From the NCBI GenBank assembly GCA_049641805.1, contig JBARNX010000061.1, positions 1 through 33,602 of the forward strand: a DNA stretch of 33,602 nt. The letters are read 5' to 3'. A program made the translations under genes and the position numbers. How positions within the stretch are numbered: the first letter of the stretch is position 1; every line of letters starts with the position of its first letter. Source of the stretch: UBA5738 sp049641805 (GTDB lineage Bacteria > Patescibacteriota > Minisyncoccia > Minisyncoccales > UBA5738). Below the pieces are notes generated by a model. That model was not told the DNA's origin and ran no database searches. It saw only the letters and a list, made by a program, of their open reading frames with translations. Of the stretch, positions 9,801 to 16,660 are shown piece by piece.

Positions 9801-10218
9801 GTTCAATTCGTTCATCAAAGCCGCGATCGTTTTGATGACCGTGCCGCTGGCGCTGATCGGCGTGTTTATCGGTCTGGCGATACTGGGAATCCCGTTAAGT
9901 TTTCCGGGTTTGATCGGAATTCTGGCGCTCTTCGGAATCGTGGTGAAAAACGCGATCATTCTGATCGACAAAATCAATCTGAATTTGAACAACGGCATTG
10001 GATTCCGCGATGCCATCATCGACGCGGGCAAATCCCGGTTTGAAGCGATATTCATCACCTCGTTTTGCACCATCATCGGCATCGTTCCGATCACTTTGTC
10101 TTCCGCCACTTGGCAGGCCTTGGGAACCGCGATCATCTGCGGTCTGTCGGTCTCCTCGTTATTCACTCTGTTTATGATTCCGGCCCTCTTTGCCAATTTC
10201 GTAAAGCGGGAAAACTAA
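6841..10218 (+). CDS. RND efflux transporter (AcrB/HAE1-like)
   Basis: A 1125-residue proton-driven inner-membrane exporter. It has the two-fold RND architecture: a transmembrane helix near residues 30-50, a large porter domain, a helix bundle from about 360, a second porter domain and a second bundle to the end. Proton-relay residues are visible as Asp423/Asp424 in GLIVDDAIVVV and Lys1036 in GIVVKNAIIL, matching AcrB D407/D408/K940, so it is probably active. An insertion of roughly 100 residues between the two halves includes two extra hydrophobic stretches and a charged linker. The ATG at 6841 is preferred to a TTG 21 nt upstream. It lies in an operon with the TetR regulator and fusion protein. 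Substrate is unknown. Confidence 0.93.
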   Translation: MGSKPTFDQLYLDRLTFDQKLKKMWLSFFVYRFRIIALLIILITVWGLYSFFQLPRESNPEVKIPIAVVTTTFPGAAPADIEELVTKKIENKISSIAGIDTITSSSANSVSSVVVQFNADQDLDGSIRKVRDAVANIQGDLPGDAHDPMVYEVSMDDSPVLTLALSGPYDGSTLYDYAKDIKDELEKIPGIREISIAGGDQREIEIDYSPEKLNHYGITAAQANGAVQTANINVPSGNFDGSTYVYPIRTDGRIYNTAQLQNLPVGTASGNQILLKDVANVRETAIEKTMISRISSEGKTPTDAVTISIVKRTGGNIIETVNQAKETVAGFVKTIPELSYRVTFDEAKYIQEDFDQLTHDFIITLCLVMGVLFLLIGLKEAFVAGLAIPLVFFITFGVMDITGITLNFLSMFSLLLSLGLIVDDAIVVVSATKQYMRTGKFTPEEAVLLVLNDFKVVLTTTTLTTVWAFLPLLFSSGIMGEFLKSVPITISVTLTASLAIALMINHPMAAILERVRFTKNFFYIYCAGTLSLAAILLFQNNPSAIAAGIIVLAGLGLILYWYEKGGKSALEKNSRLARMEAKDDDLIKQKMAGGKPTESKSFLSRLAHGIVNLNAALPLYEKYLAKLIDDKKIRQRFFAAIALLFVAAAALPITGIVKSEFFPADDLGYMYINIETPTGYKLSETDRITRKVEEKLLDYREIDNFATTVGASVSTSVSGGSGGSTNKASVTINLVEKSKRKLKSYQMEEIFRNDLANIPDAKVTVVSLRGGPPSGSAFEAQISGKDISELQRIANDLKPVLDSVPETVNSGISLKESVPQYTFKLDQMKLAQNNLTAAYVGSVLRTAISGTEITTILRDGDDISVVARFDSAQIPDLEAVQNLQIINAAKQTVYLKDVASISLDPSVEKITRIDQKRTVTLSSDITANTTSNAVLAEFEKKAASYRLPEGYQITYGGANETNAESVQSIVAAMSLAFILIIVTMVIQFNSFIKAAIVLMTVPLALIGVFIGLAILGIPLSFPGLIGILALFGIVVKNAIILIDKINLNLNNGIGFRDAIIDAGKSRFEAIFITSFCTIIGIVPITLSSATWQALGTAIICGLSVSSLFTLFMIPALFANFVKREN

Positions 10219-10268
10219 AAAAACCGGCCCGGGTCAGCGCGCCATCGCCGGTTGTACGGTCTTGCGTT

Positions 10269-10307
10269 AACGGTATTTCGCCCACTAAAGGCGCCGATAC
10301 CGTTTTT
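10269..10307 (+). terminator. Terminator of the RND operon
   Basis: Stem AACGGTAT (10269-10276) pairs with ATACCGTT (10297-10304), with an inner CGCC/GGCG helix, and the descending arm runs into five T. An outer inverted repeat TTGCGTTAA/TTAACGCAA (10263-10271 and 10329-10337) also surrounds it. Confidence 0.6.
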
Positions 10308-10376
10308 GGCGCGGGAGATAATTTGATCTTAACGCAAAACATTCGTTTTCCGCTCCTTTTTCTTCCAACCCAAAAA

Positions 10377-10485
10377 ATCAACCCGCAAAAATTATTTTTA
10401 TGATGCCGCACAGGCGACGGCCGCGCGAAAGCAAATTTTCAGCAGAAAATTATGCGCGTCATAAAAATAATTTTTGCGGGTTGAT
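10377..10485. repeat. Long inverted repeat with perfect 27-bp arms
   Basis: The arms 10377-10403 and 10459-10485 are exact reverse complements (outer end ATCAACCCGC). The 55-nt centre has its own small hairpin AATTTTC-AGCA-GAAAATT (about 10433-10450). It sits between the convergent RND and rubrerythrin genes, ending 8 nt from the latter's stop codon. It could be a mobile-element relic, a structured terminator or an RNA. Confidence 0.7.
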
Positions 10486-10492
10486 GCCCCCT

Positions 10493-11077
10493 CTAATACT
10501 TCTCGCACCGCAACTGGTAAAAAGCCCGAGCGTGATCGCAGGACGGGCAAACTTCCGGCGGGATTTTGCCAAAATGAATGTAACCGCACTCGCGGCAAAC
10601 CCACCAGGAATCAGCCGCCTTGCTGAACACCGTGTCGGCCTCGATTACTTCCAAAATTTTTTGATAACGATTTTCGTGATGCTCTTCGGCCTTGGCAATC
10701 GCCCGCAAGCGTCGGGCGATGTCGGGCAAACCTTCCTCGTCGGCAACCTGCGCGAACTCGGGATACATTTGCGTGTGTTCGTAATTTTCGCCCGCGACCG
10801 CGGCTTTCAAATTATCTTTGGTTGCCCCGTAAACCGTAGGCACCTCGGCCTCAACCATAATCCTTTCGCCCGCCTTGCCGGCCTTGGTTTGCAGTTGGTC
10901 GATAAGCTTGAAAAGCCAGCCGGCATGCTCGCGCTCGTTGTCCGCGCTCATCAAAAAAACCTCGGCGATCTGCTCAAACCCTTCCTTGCGCGCGATCTTG
11001 GCATACATCGTATAACGGTTGCGCGCCTGGGATTCGCCCACAAACGCCTTGGCCAGATTTTTTAGAGTCTTTTCCAT
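10493..11077 (-). CDS. Rubrerythrin
   Basis: A 194-residue non-haem di-iron protein that reduces hydrogen peroxide in anaerobes. The N-terminal ferritin-like four-helix domain (about 1-145) carries the expected iron-binding helices (GESQARNRYTMYAK, DNEREHAGW, AGENYEHTQMYPEF, KAEEHHENRY). The C-terminal rubredoxin-like domain has WVCRECGYIH and CPSC, giving the four-Cys iron site. The start is placed at MEKTLKNLAKAF, which matches the family, rather than the ATG six codons upstream. It is transcribed alone, convergent with the RND operon; no electron-transfer partner is adjacent. Confidence 0.95.
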   Translation of the reverse strand: MEKTLKNLAKAFVGESQARNRYTMYAKIARKEGFEQIAEVFLMSADNEREHAGWLFKLIDQLQTKAGKAGERIMVEAEVPTVYGATKDNLKAAVAGENYEHTQMYPEFAQVADEEGLPDIARRLRAIAKAEEHHENRYQKILEVIEADTVFSKAADSWWVCRECGYIHFGKIPPEVCPSCDHARAFYQLRCEKY

Positions 11078-11220
11078 AAAACATTCAATTTTCAATTACC
11101 AATTTTCGATTTTCAATAAATTATCAATGAACAATTTTCAAACAGATACTTACCCTTCCGTTTGATCATCAAAACATTAAAAATTCATTGGAAATTAGTA
11201 ATTGGAAATTGGAAATTATT
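11078..11220. repeat. AT-rich repetitive intergenic spacer
   Basis: This holds no gene. It is made of degenerate words (TTCAATTTTCAATTACCAATTTTC near 11085 and their inverse ATTGGAAATTAGTAATTGGAAATTGG near 11187), which together could form a loose hairpin. It resembles 6709-6840. Confidence 0.4.
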
Positions 11221-11493
11221 TTAAGCATTCTTATATTCTTTGCGTTCCCTATATTCTTGTTGTTTGCCTGCGTTCCATTGCCCGACCGGCCGCAGGTAAC
11301 CGCAGACCCGCGAATAAACTTCGCAAGGTTTGTAATCAGTCAACCGCGGACTGGTTTTATAACAATCGCTGCACTTGAAAACCTCATACTCCTTATCGCC
11401 TTCTTTATAAGAAAGCAACACGCCGTTTTTTATCTGATCGCCCTCGATCTCGATATCGGCTTTGCAATCATAACACTTTTGATTTGGTTCCAT
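11221..11493 (-). CDS. Stand-alone NrdD-like C-terminal zinc-motif protein
   Basis: A 90-residue protein with CYDC (Cys7, Cys10), CSDC (Cys41, Cys44) and then CEVYSRVCGYLRPVGQWN plus GKQQEYRERKEY. The last segment is very like the C-terminal tail of anaerobic ribonucleoside-triphosphate reductase (NrdD), where a Cys4 zinc site sits beside the glycyl-radical loop. Here it is a separate small protein: no reductase catalytic domain precedes it, and the canonical glycyl-radical motif RVCGY is retained in the form SRVCGYL. It could act in trans on a tail-less NrdD encoded elsewhere, or be a glycyl-radical spare part of the YfiD kind. That role is inference. No RBS is seen. Confidence 0.7.
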   Translation of the reverse strand: MEPNQKCYDCKADIEIEGDQIKNGVLLSYKEGDKEYEVFKCSDCYKTSPRLTDYKPCEVYSRVCGYLRPVGQWNAGKQQEYRERKEYKNA

Positions 11494-11580
11494 ATTTTTT
11501 TTATTAGTGTTTCTATTGTAGCGAACCGATAACTGCTGTCAAATGCTTTTTTGTAATAAAAAAACGCCTCACGGCTTTTA

Positions 11581-11619
11581 AAAAAATTGGAGGTGATTTT
11601 TTATTTTGGAATCACCTCC
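11581..11619 (-). terminator. Terminator overlapping a stop codon
   Basis: On the minus strand GGAGGTGATT (11619-11610) pairs with AATCACCTCC (11598-11589) and is followed by AA and a run of T. The ascending arm is inside the last codons of the hypothetical gene at 11601-11921. A second small hairpin GCC-GTGA-GGC with seven T follows at about 11561-11580. Confidence 0.7.
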
Positions 11620-11921
11620 CTATCTCCGATAACTATGACGATAGTCCATGCGTCGCTGTCTCTTAATTTTACTTTGGCAGTGACCAACCCATCGCCGCAA
11701 TTTGATCTTTTAAATTGGTCGATGATTGACCAATTTTCCATAAGCCATATTCTTAGAGCTTTATCGGGATTGCCTTTTTTGCAAACAACGATAGTATCGC
11801 CATCCGCCATCATTATTTCATCCCAAATTTTTTTCATGGCTTCGCTTTTCACATTTTCCTCTTCCAACTCACCCTGCTCAAGATCACAGGCAGGGTCTAA
11901 ATACTCAATCCCTAAGTTCAT
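11601..11921 (-). CDS. Hypothetical protein (106 aa)
   Basis: A small acidic protein not recognised as a member of a family. It contains an Asp/Glu-rich N-terminal third and a mixed C-terminal part with alternating hydrophobics (DGDTIVVCKKGN, AWTIVIVIGDREVIPK). It has no signal peptide or membrane segment. The minus-strand frame is chosen over a longer plus-strand frame across the same stretch because its composition is protein-like and because a strong minus-strand terminator coincides with its stop codon. It is preceded by no clear Shine-Dalgarno. Confidence 0.55.
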   Translation of the reverse strand: MNLGIEYLDPACDLEQGELEEENVKSEAMKKIWDEIMMADGDTIVVCKKGNPDKALRIWLMENWSIIDQFKRSNCGDGLVTAKVKLRDSDAWTIVIVIGDREVIPK

Positions 11922-12000
11922 ACTCCCAACTCACAGTTCATATTAAAACATTTATTTTATTAAATGTAAAGAGTTTCTTAAAACACAATAAAAGCATAAA

Positions 12001-14700
12001 ATGATTGATAAACTTAATCTTAATTCTATGTCGCTTGCCCAACTTCATAATTTTTTCAATCCCAAGACCGTCGCGGTCATCGGCGCCAATGACCGGGAGG
12101 ATTCGGTCGGATATTCGATTTTCAAAAATATTAAAAACAGCGCGTTTGGCGGCAAAGCGTTTCCGGTGAATATTAAGGCCAAAACCGTGCAAGGCGTTAA
12201 AGCTTATGCTTCGATTTCCGAGATTGGCGAACATATCGATCTGGTAATCATTGCCACACCCGCGCCCACGGTTCTGGATTTGGTAACCGAATGCGGCAAA
12301 GCCAAAGTCAGCGGCATCACGATTATCTCCTCGGGCTTTAAAGAAGCCGGCGCCGAAGGCCAAAAAATGTTTGACCGGATACAATCCGCAGGCAAAAAAT
12401 ACGGGGTTAAAATTCTGGGACCCAATTGTCTGGGATTCATCAATCCGCGAATTTCGTTAAATGCCAGCTTCGCGCCCGAAATGCCCAACCCCGGGAATAT
12501 CGCGTTCGTGTCGCAAAGCGGCGCTTTGTGCGATACATTTTTGGATTGGTCTTTGGGGGATAATGTGGGATTTTCCTATTTCGTTTCCATCGGATCGATG
12601 GCTGATATCAGTTTCGACGAACTAATCGATTATTTCGACACCGATCCCAATGTAACCAGCATTCTGCTGTATATGGAATCGCTGAACGACGCGCGAAAAT
12701 TTATGAGTTCGGCGCGCGCGTTTTCCAAAACCAAACCGATTGTGTGCCTAAAATCCGGCGTGGACACCGCCGGCGTAAAAGCCGTGGCCTCGCACACCGG
12801 CACGATCGCCGGCGACAATAAAGTCTTTCAAGCCGCGTTTACGCGCGCCGGCGTGATTCGCGCCGCCACCATAAGCGAACTTTTCAACTACGCCAAAACT
12901 TTAAATCATTACCGGAAACCCGCCGGAAACCGCTTGGCTATCGTCACTAATGCCGGCGGTCCGGGCGTGATCTCCACTGATTTCTTGACCGGCAACGGCG
13001 GGCGTTTGGCGGAAATTTCACAGACCACTGTTCAAACTTTAAATGCCCAACTGCCGCCGGCATGGAGCAAAAGCAACCCTATCGATGTTTTAGGCGATGG
13101 CCAACCCCAACATTACCGCAGCGCGGTACAAGCCTGCTTGAACGATCCGAATGTTGACGGAATAATGATCACTTTGACTCCGCAAGCAGTTACCAAAAGC
13201 GGCCAAATCGCGCGGGAAATTGCCAACCTTCCCGATATTAACAGCAAACCGGTGTTCGCGTCATTTATGGGCCAGCGGCGTGTAAAAGACGGTGTTCGGA
13301 TATTGCTTGACGCCGGTATCCCGGTTTATCGCACGCCGGAGAAAGCGATCGCCTGTTTTTTGGGTATCAACGAATGGCAAAAAAATCTGGAAAATATCCA
13401 AACTCCGCCCGAAGCGATTCCGGCACAATTTGTGCCCGACACCCAAACCGCGCGAATAATAATGGAACGGGCCGCGGAAGAAAAAAGATTTATTCTCACC
13501 GGCGCGCCGGCCCGAAAATTTTTAAGCTGTTACGGTCTGGCCGCCAACCCCGCCTATTTGGCTAAAACCGCGGCGCGGGCGGCGGCAATCGCCAAAAAAA
13601 TCGGTTTTCCCGCGGCTATAAAACTGGAAGCAACCGGGCTGTTGCACAAAACCGAAGTTAACGGCATAAAGCTTAATATCCGATCGGCGAGCGAAGCTAA
13701 AAAAGCTTTTGATCAAATTATGGAAAGCGCCAAAAATTACATTGATCCCAAGAACATCGAAGGCATAACCGTGGAAAAAATGGTTTCCAAAAAATTCGAG
13801 CTGATTGTGGGCGCGAAAAAAGACCCGATGTTCGGCCCGGTAATCGTTTTCGGAATGGGCGGCGTGGCCGTGGAAGTTTTTAATGATGTAACTATCGGCT
13901 TGCCGCCGCTGAATATGGCACTGGCAAAGAACCTGATGGAGCAAACCAAAATTTTCACCCTGCTCAAGGGCTATCGAAACATGCCGGGCGCCGACATCGC
14001 CGAATTGCAATTCTTCCTTTACAAATTTTCCTATCTGCTGACTGATTTTCCGCAGATCAAAGAAATCGATATCAACCCGCTGGCCGCGGACGCGGAAGGT
14101 ATTCTTATTGTTGACGCGAAAGTTGTTTTTGATCCCGAAGCTATTGCCAATCCGCCCAAACCATACTCGCATTTGGCGATTCTGCCCTACATCAAAGAAT
14201 ATGAAAGCCGCATAACGATTGCCGGCGGACAAAAAGTGCTTCTTCGGCCCATTATGGCCGAAGACGAGCCGCGCCACCGAGAATTCCTGAACAATCTTTC
14301 CGAGGAAAGCAAACGCTTTCGGTTTTTCAACGCGCCGGAAAATTTCGACGCCAAATTCGCCCGCCACTTCACCCAGATCGATTATGAACGCGAAACCGCG
14401 ATTATCGCCGAGATCGAAGAAAAAGGCAAGAAAATCACCATCGGCGCGGGCCGTCTAATCGAAGAAGAACCCAATGTAACCGCGGAATTCGCGATCGTGG
14501 TGGCTGACGCTTGGCAAAGAAAAGGATTGGGCAAGAAAATCACCGACCATATGATCCGCATCGCCCGCCAGCAGGGATTGAAAAAAATCTATCTTAGCTT
14601 TCTGAAAGACAACTACGCCATTAAAGCTCTGGTTAAAAAAGAAGGATTTGCGATCGTTGAAAACCCGGACAGCGGTTCCGCAGAATTGAATTTGGGTTGA
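12001..14700 (+). CDS. ADP-forming acetyl-CoA synthetase fused to a GNAT domain
   Basis: An 899-residue protein in the order CoA-binding Rossmann domain (about 10-140), succinyl-CoA-ligase-like domains (about 150-460), ATP-grasp domain (about 500-720) and a GNAT acyltransferase domain (about 735-899, with the acetyl-CoA loop AWQRKGLGKKI). The same layout occurs in Pat/YfiQ lysine acetyltransferases, whose synthetase half is usually inactive. Here the phospho-accepting His appears retained (His265 in AVASHTGTIAGDN), so it may truly convert acetyl-CoA, ADP and phosphate to acetate, CoA and ATP, an energy-yielding step in fermenters. Acyl specificity is unknown. An in-frame ATG at 12028 is an alternative start. 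It converges on the DUF192 gene with an 8-nt gap and no clear terminator. Confidence 0.9.
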   Translation: MIDKLNLNSMSLAQLHNFFNPKTVAVIGANDREDSVGYSIFKNIKNSAFGGKAFPVNIKAKTVQGVKAYASISEIGEHIDLVIIATPAPTVLDLVTECGKAKVSGITIISSGFKEAGAEGQKMFDRIQSAGKKYGVKILGPNCLGFINPRISLNASFAPEMPNPGNIAFVSQSGALCDTFLDWSLGDNVGFSYFVSIGSMADISFDELIDYFDTDPNVTSILLYMESLNDARKFMSSARAFSKTKPIVCLKSGVDTAGVKAVASHTGTIAGDNKVFQAAFTRAGVIRAATISELFNYAKTLNHYRKPAGNRLAIVTNAGGPGVISTDFLTGNGGRLAEISQTTVQTLNAQLPPAWSKSNPIDVLGDGQPQHYRSAVQACLNDPNVDGIMITLTPQAVTKSGQIAREIANLPDINSKPVFASFMGQRRVKDGVRILLDAGIPVYRTPEKAIACFLGINEWQKNLENIQTPPEAIPAQFVPDTQTARIIMERAAEEKRFILTGAPARKFLSCYGLAANPAYLAKTAARAAAIAKKIGFPAAIKLEATGLLHKTEVNGIKLNIRSASEAKKAFDQIMESAKNYIDPKNIEGITVEKMVSKKFELIVGAKKDPMFGPVIVFGMGGVAVEVFNDVTIGLPPLNMALAKNLMEQTKIFTLLKGYRNMPGADIAELQFFLYKFSYLLTDFPQIKEIDINPLAADAEGILIVDAKVVFDPEAIANPPKPYSHLAILPYIKEYESRITIAGGQKVLLRPIMAEDEPRHREFLNNLSEESKRFRFFNAPENFDAKFARHFTQIDYERETAIIAEIEEKGKKITIGAGRLIEEEPNVTAEFAIVVADAWQRKGLGKKITDHMIRIARQQGLKKIYLSFLKDNYAIKALVKKEGFAIVENPDSGSAELNLG

Positions 14701-14708
14701 TATAAGGA

Positions 14709-15359
14709 TTATTCTATCGCAACCGCATCGCCAACTTTCGCGGTCAGGCGTTTCATTTCGCCGCCGTTCACCTCAAGGACATACCTGGCCGGCAAATCCG
14801 GACCGTACAGCGGACAGGTATTTTTGATGCAAGGCGAGATATTGTTTGAAATAAAAATTATTTTTTTATCCGCGCCGATCCAAACCATATCCAAGCTGAT
14901 CAAAGTATTTTTCATCCAAAATTTATGGATTCCGGCGGTGCCGAAATCAAACAGCATCCCTTTGTCTTTATCCAAGCTTGACCGGTACATCAAACCACGC
15001 TCAATTTCCTGCGAAGTCCTTGCCAATTCCACGCCATAGCATTGTTCGCCAAAACAAACCTTGCCCGCAATCCGTCCGGCTTCGGGAGGAGTTGGCGATG
15101 AAACCGGATTGTTTGCCGCGCCAATCTCGGTTTCCAAAAGCGGCGCGGCCTTGCCGTCACCCTCGGTAGTCCCGATATTGTTTTGAAAATCAGTCAATGC
15201 CGGCGGCTGTTCTCGCGCCTCCTGATCCGGCGCATCGGTGCCGCCGGAAGGCGTTTTGTGATCATTCAAATAAGCAAAACCGAAAACCGCCGCGATAATT
15301 ACCGCGATCGCCGCCCGGGGAATAAATTTATTTTTTGCATTGATTTGATAAAAATTCAT
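14709..15359 (-). CDS. Membrane-anchored DUF192 protein
   Basis: A 216-residue protein with an N-terminal membrane anchor (about 14-32), a Pro/Gly/Glu-rich linker (about 35-100) and a C-terminal DUF192 (UPF0127) domain. The family pattern is clear: ERGLMYRSSLDKDKGMLFDF, then HKFWMKNTLISLDMVWI and YVLEVNGG. DUF192 proteins are often extracytoplasmic; their function is not established. The frame remains open to 15497, but the ATG at 15359 (MNFYQINAKNKF) places the anchor at the N-terminus and leaves space for the divergent TrpR-family gene's promoter. Confidence 0.85.
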   Translation of the reverse strand: MNFYQINAKNKFIPRAAIAVIIAAVFGFAYLNDHKTPSGGTDAPDQEAREQPPALTDFQNNIGTTEGDGKAAPLLETEIGAANNPVSSPTPPEAGRIAGKVCFGEQCYGVELARTSQEIERGLMYRSSLDKDKGMLFDFGTAGIHKFWMKNTLISLDMVWIGADKKIIFISNNISPCIKNTCPLYGPDLPARYVLEVNGGEMKRLTAKVGDAVAIE

Positions 15360-15512
15360 ATTTTTAGCTTTATGCGCGTTTCGGTTCGATAAATCTGTTT
15401 CTAAACTAACTTTTTTAGAAAAAATTATCAATGCCGCAAAAAGTCCGCCGGCGCAAAATTCCCTGCAATAATAAATCTCAAATCGAGATGATTGCAAGGC
15501 AATTTAGTTAGT

Positions 15513-15529
15513 TTACTTGACTAAAGTAA
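15513..15529. promoter_or_regulatory. Palindrome at the trpR-like promoter
   Basis: TTACTT-GACTA-AAGTAA, a perfect 6-bp palindrome, overlaps a -35-like TTGACT (15517-15522) 23 nt before the start codon. A direct repeat AATTTAGTTnG flanks it (15501 and 15529). It is a plausible operator for the adjacent TrpR-fold repressor. The -10 is ambiguous (TAAAGT or TGATAA). Confidence 0.4.
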
Positions 15530-15551
15530 TTTAGTTTGATAAAGTGATAAT

Positions 15552-15875
15552 ATGAATTGGAAAAATGAAGATAAACAAAATCTGGTCAAAGCGTTTCTGG
15601 CGTTTAAAACTATCGGGGAAACCCAAGCTTTTTTGCGCGACTTGATGACCGAAGATGAAATCAAGGAATTTGCCAACCGATTGAAAGCCGCGCGAATGCT
15701 TTCGGAAAAAATCCCCTATTCGGCCATCGTAAAAGCCACCGGCCTAAGTTCAACCACGGTCGCCCGCGTCTCCAAATGGCTCAAAGGCCCGCTGGGCGGT
15801 TACAAAACCATTCTGAACCGTTTGCATCGCCGCAACCAACACTCCCGGGCGGAGATTGGCCGTGGTCGGTTTTAA
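15552..15875 (+). CDS. TrpR/YerC/YecD-family regulator
   Basis: A 107-residue DNA-binding protein of the TrpR superfamily. The core (about 10-75) includes LRDLMTEDEIKEFANRLKAARML, then IPYSAIVKATGLSSTTVARVSKWL, which is the helix-turn-helix. It belongs to the YerC/YecD type rather than true tryptophan repressors: no trp genes are nearby and the ligand-binding Arg pattern is not evident. A palindrome at 15513-15529 suggests autoregulation. It is followed 26 nt later by a good terminator, so it is monocistronic. Targets are unknown. Confidence 0.88.
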   Translation: MNWKNEDKQNLVKAFLAFKTIGETQAFLRDLMTEDEIKEFANRLKAARMLSEKIPYSAIVKATGLSSTTVARVSKWLKGPLGGYKTILNRLHRRNQHSRAEIGRGRF

Positions 15876-15901
15876 ATTTTACAAATTTTGCCACTATCAA
15901 T

Positions 15902-15922
15902 CCCTTCCCGGAAGGGTTTTTT
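15902..15922 (+). terminator. Terminator of the trpR-like gene
   Basis: CCCTTC-CCG-GAAGGG followed by six T. Confidence 0.8.
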
Positions 15923-15974
15923 GTTGCGCATCCTTCGGGGAAGCGGTTCTTTAAAAAAACGGAGTGGTCGTGAA

Positions 15975-16508
15975 ATGAAAATAAGCAAAACGAATTCGAT
16001 TAAATTGGATGGTGTCGTTCCATCAAACGGCAAAACCCGCGAATGCCTGATATGCGCCCGGAAATTGCCCGTCGGATACCCGGTCAGAGTATGCGGCGAC
16101 TGTCTTGAGATGGGATTGCGCGGTTCAATTTGCTTGGTCGCGACGGCCGAATACGGCAAAATCGCCGGTTTTGTTCTGGGATTTGAAATCGTCACCGATG
16201 AGAACGGTAAAATAATCAATCTTTTTGCGGATAATTATTTTGGCGACTTCATCGGGATGCCGGAATCGAACAATATCCTGCGCGACAAAATCTTTTTTTT
16301 CGTGGACGATTTGGCGACTGTCGAGGAAAACGGAACAAACGCGGAAAAAGAACTGGTCGCCAAACTGATATGGCCGCACGGAAGAAGGAACATCCTGATC
16401 AAAATGATTGCCGGCTCGCGGCTTTTTGAAACCTGCAAAAGCTTGGGAGGCAAAAAAATATTCGAACAAAACAAAATCTGCCTCCAGATAATCGAAGCCT
16501 CGAAATAA
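15975..16508 (+). CDS. Zinc-ribbon hypothetical protein (177 aa)
   Basis: Not recognised as a named family. The N-terminal part has a treble-clef or zinc-ribbon-like pair of Cys knuckles (CLIC, Cys24/Cys27, and CGDC, Cys40/Cys43). The rest is a mixed alpha/beta domain with no catalytic motif visible. The start ATG at 15975 is selected over upstream in-frame codons because GGAG lies 10 nt before it and because the upstream frame crosses the preceding gene's terminator. It ends in its own terminator. It is cytoplasmic, with no signal peptide. Confidence 0.7.
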   Translation: MKISKTNSIKLDGVVPSNGKTRECLICARKLPVGYPVRVCGDCLEMGLRGSICLVATAEYGKIAGFVLGFEIVTDENGKIINLFADNYFGDFIGMPESNNILRDKIFFFVDDLATVEENGTNAEKELVAKLIWPHGRRNILIKMIAGSRLFETCKSLGGKKIFEQNKICLQIIEASK

Positions 16509-16528
16509 AAATTCCGAGGCTGTTTTTA
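16497..16528 (+). terminator. Terminator overlapping the zinc-ribbon gene's end
   Basis: GCCTCG (16497-16502) pairs with CGAGGC (16515-16520) and is followed by TGTTTTTA. The stop codon lies in the loop region. Confidence 0.7.
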
Positions 16529-16660
16529 TATTATCCTATCAACACCCGGCGAAAGCGCCTCCTTCAAACCATCCATATCTTCAACCTTGACCTCGATAAA
16601 CAATTATACACGAAGAAATCGCTTCATCGGCGATTCCATAAAAACCACTTTTAAAATATT

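Noticed and set aside
11587..11946. Plus-strand frame of 119 codons
   Set aside because: Ser-rich and hydrophobic mirror of the minus-strand gene at 11601-11921, which has a matching terminator.
13522..14367. Long minus-strand open frame (281 codons) inside the acetyl-CoA synthetase gene
   Set aside because: It lies wholly antisense to a well-supported gene and its translation is rich in Phe/His/Gly/Arg without domains, as expected from reading GC-rich codons backwards.
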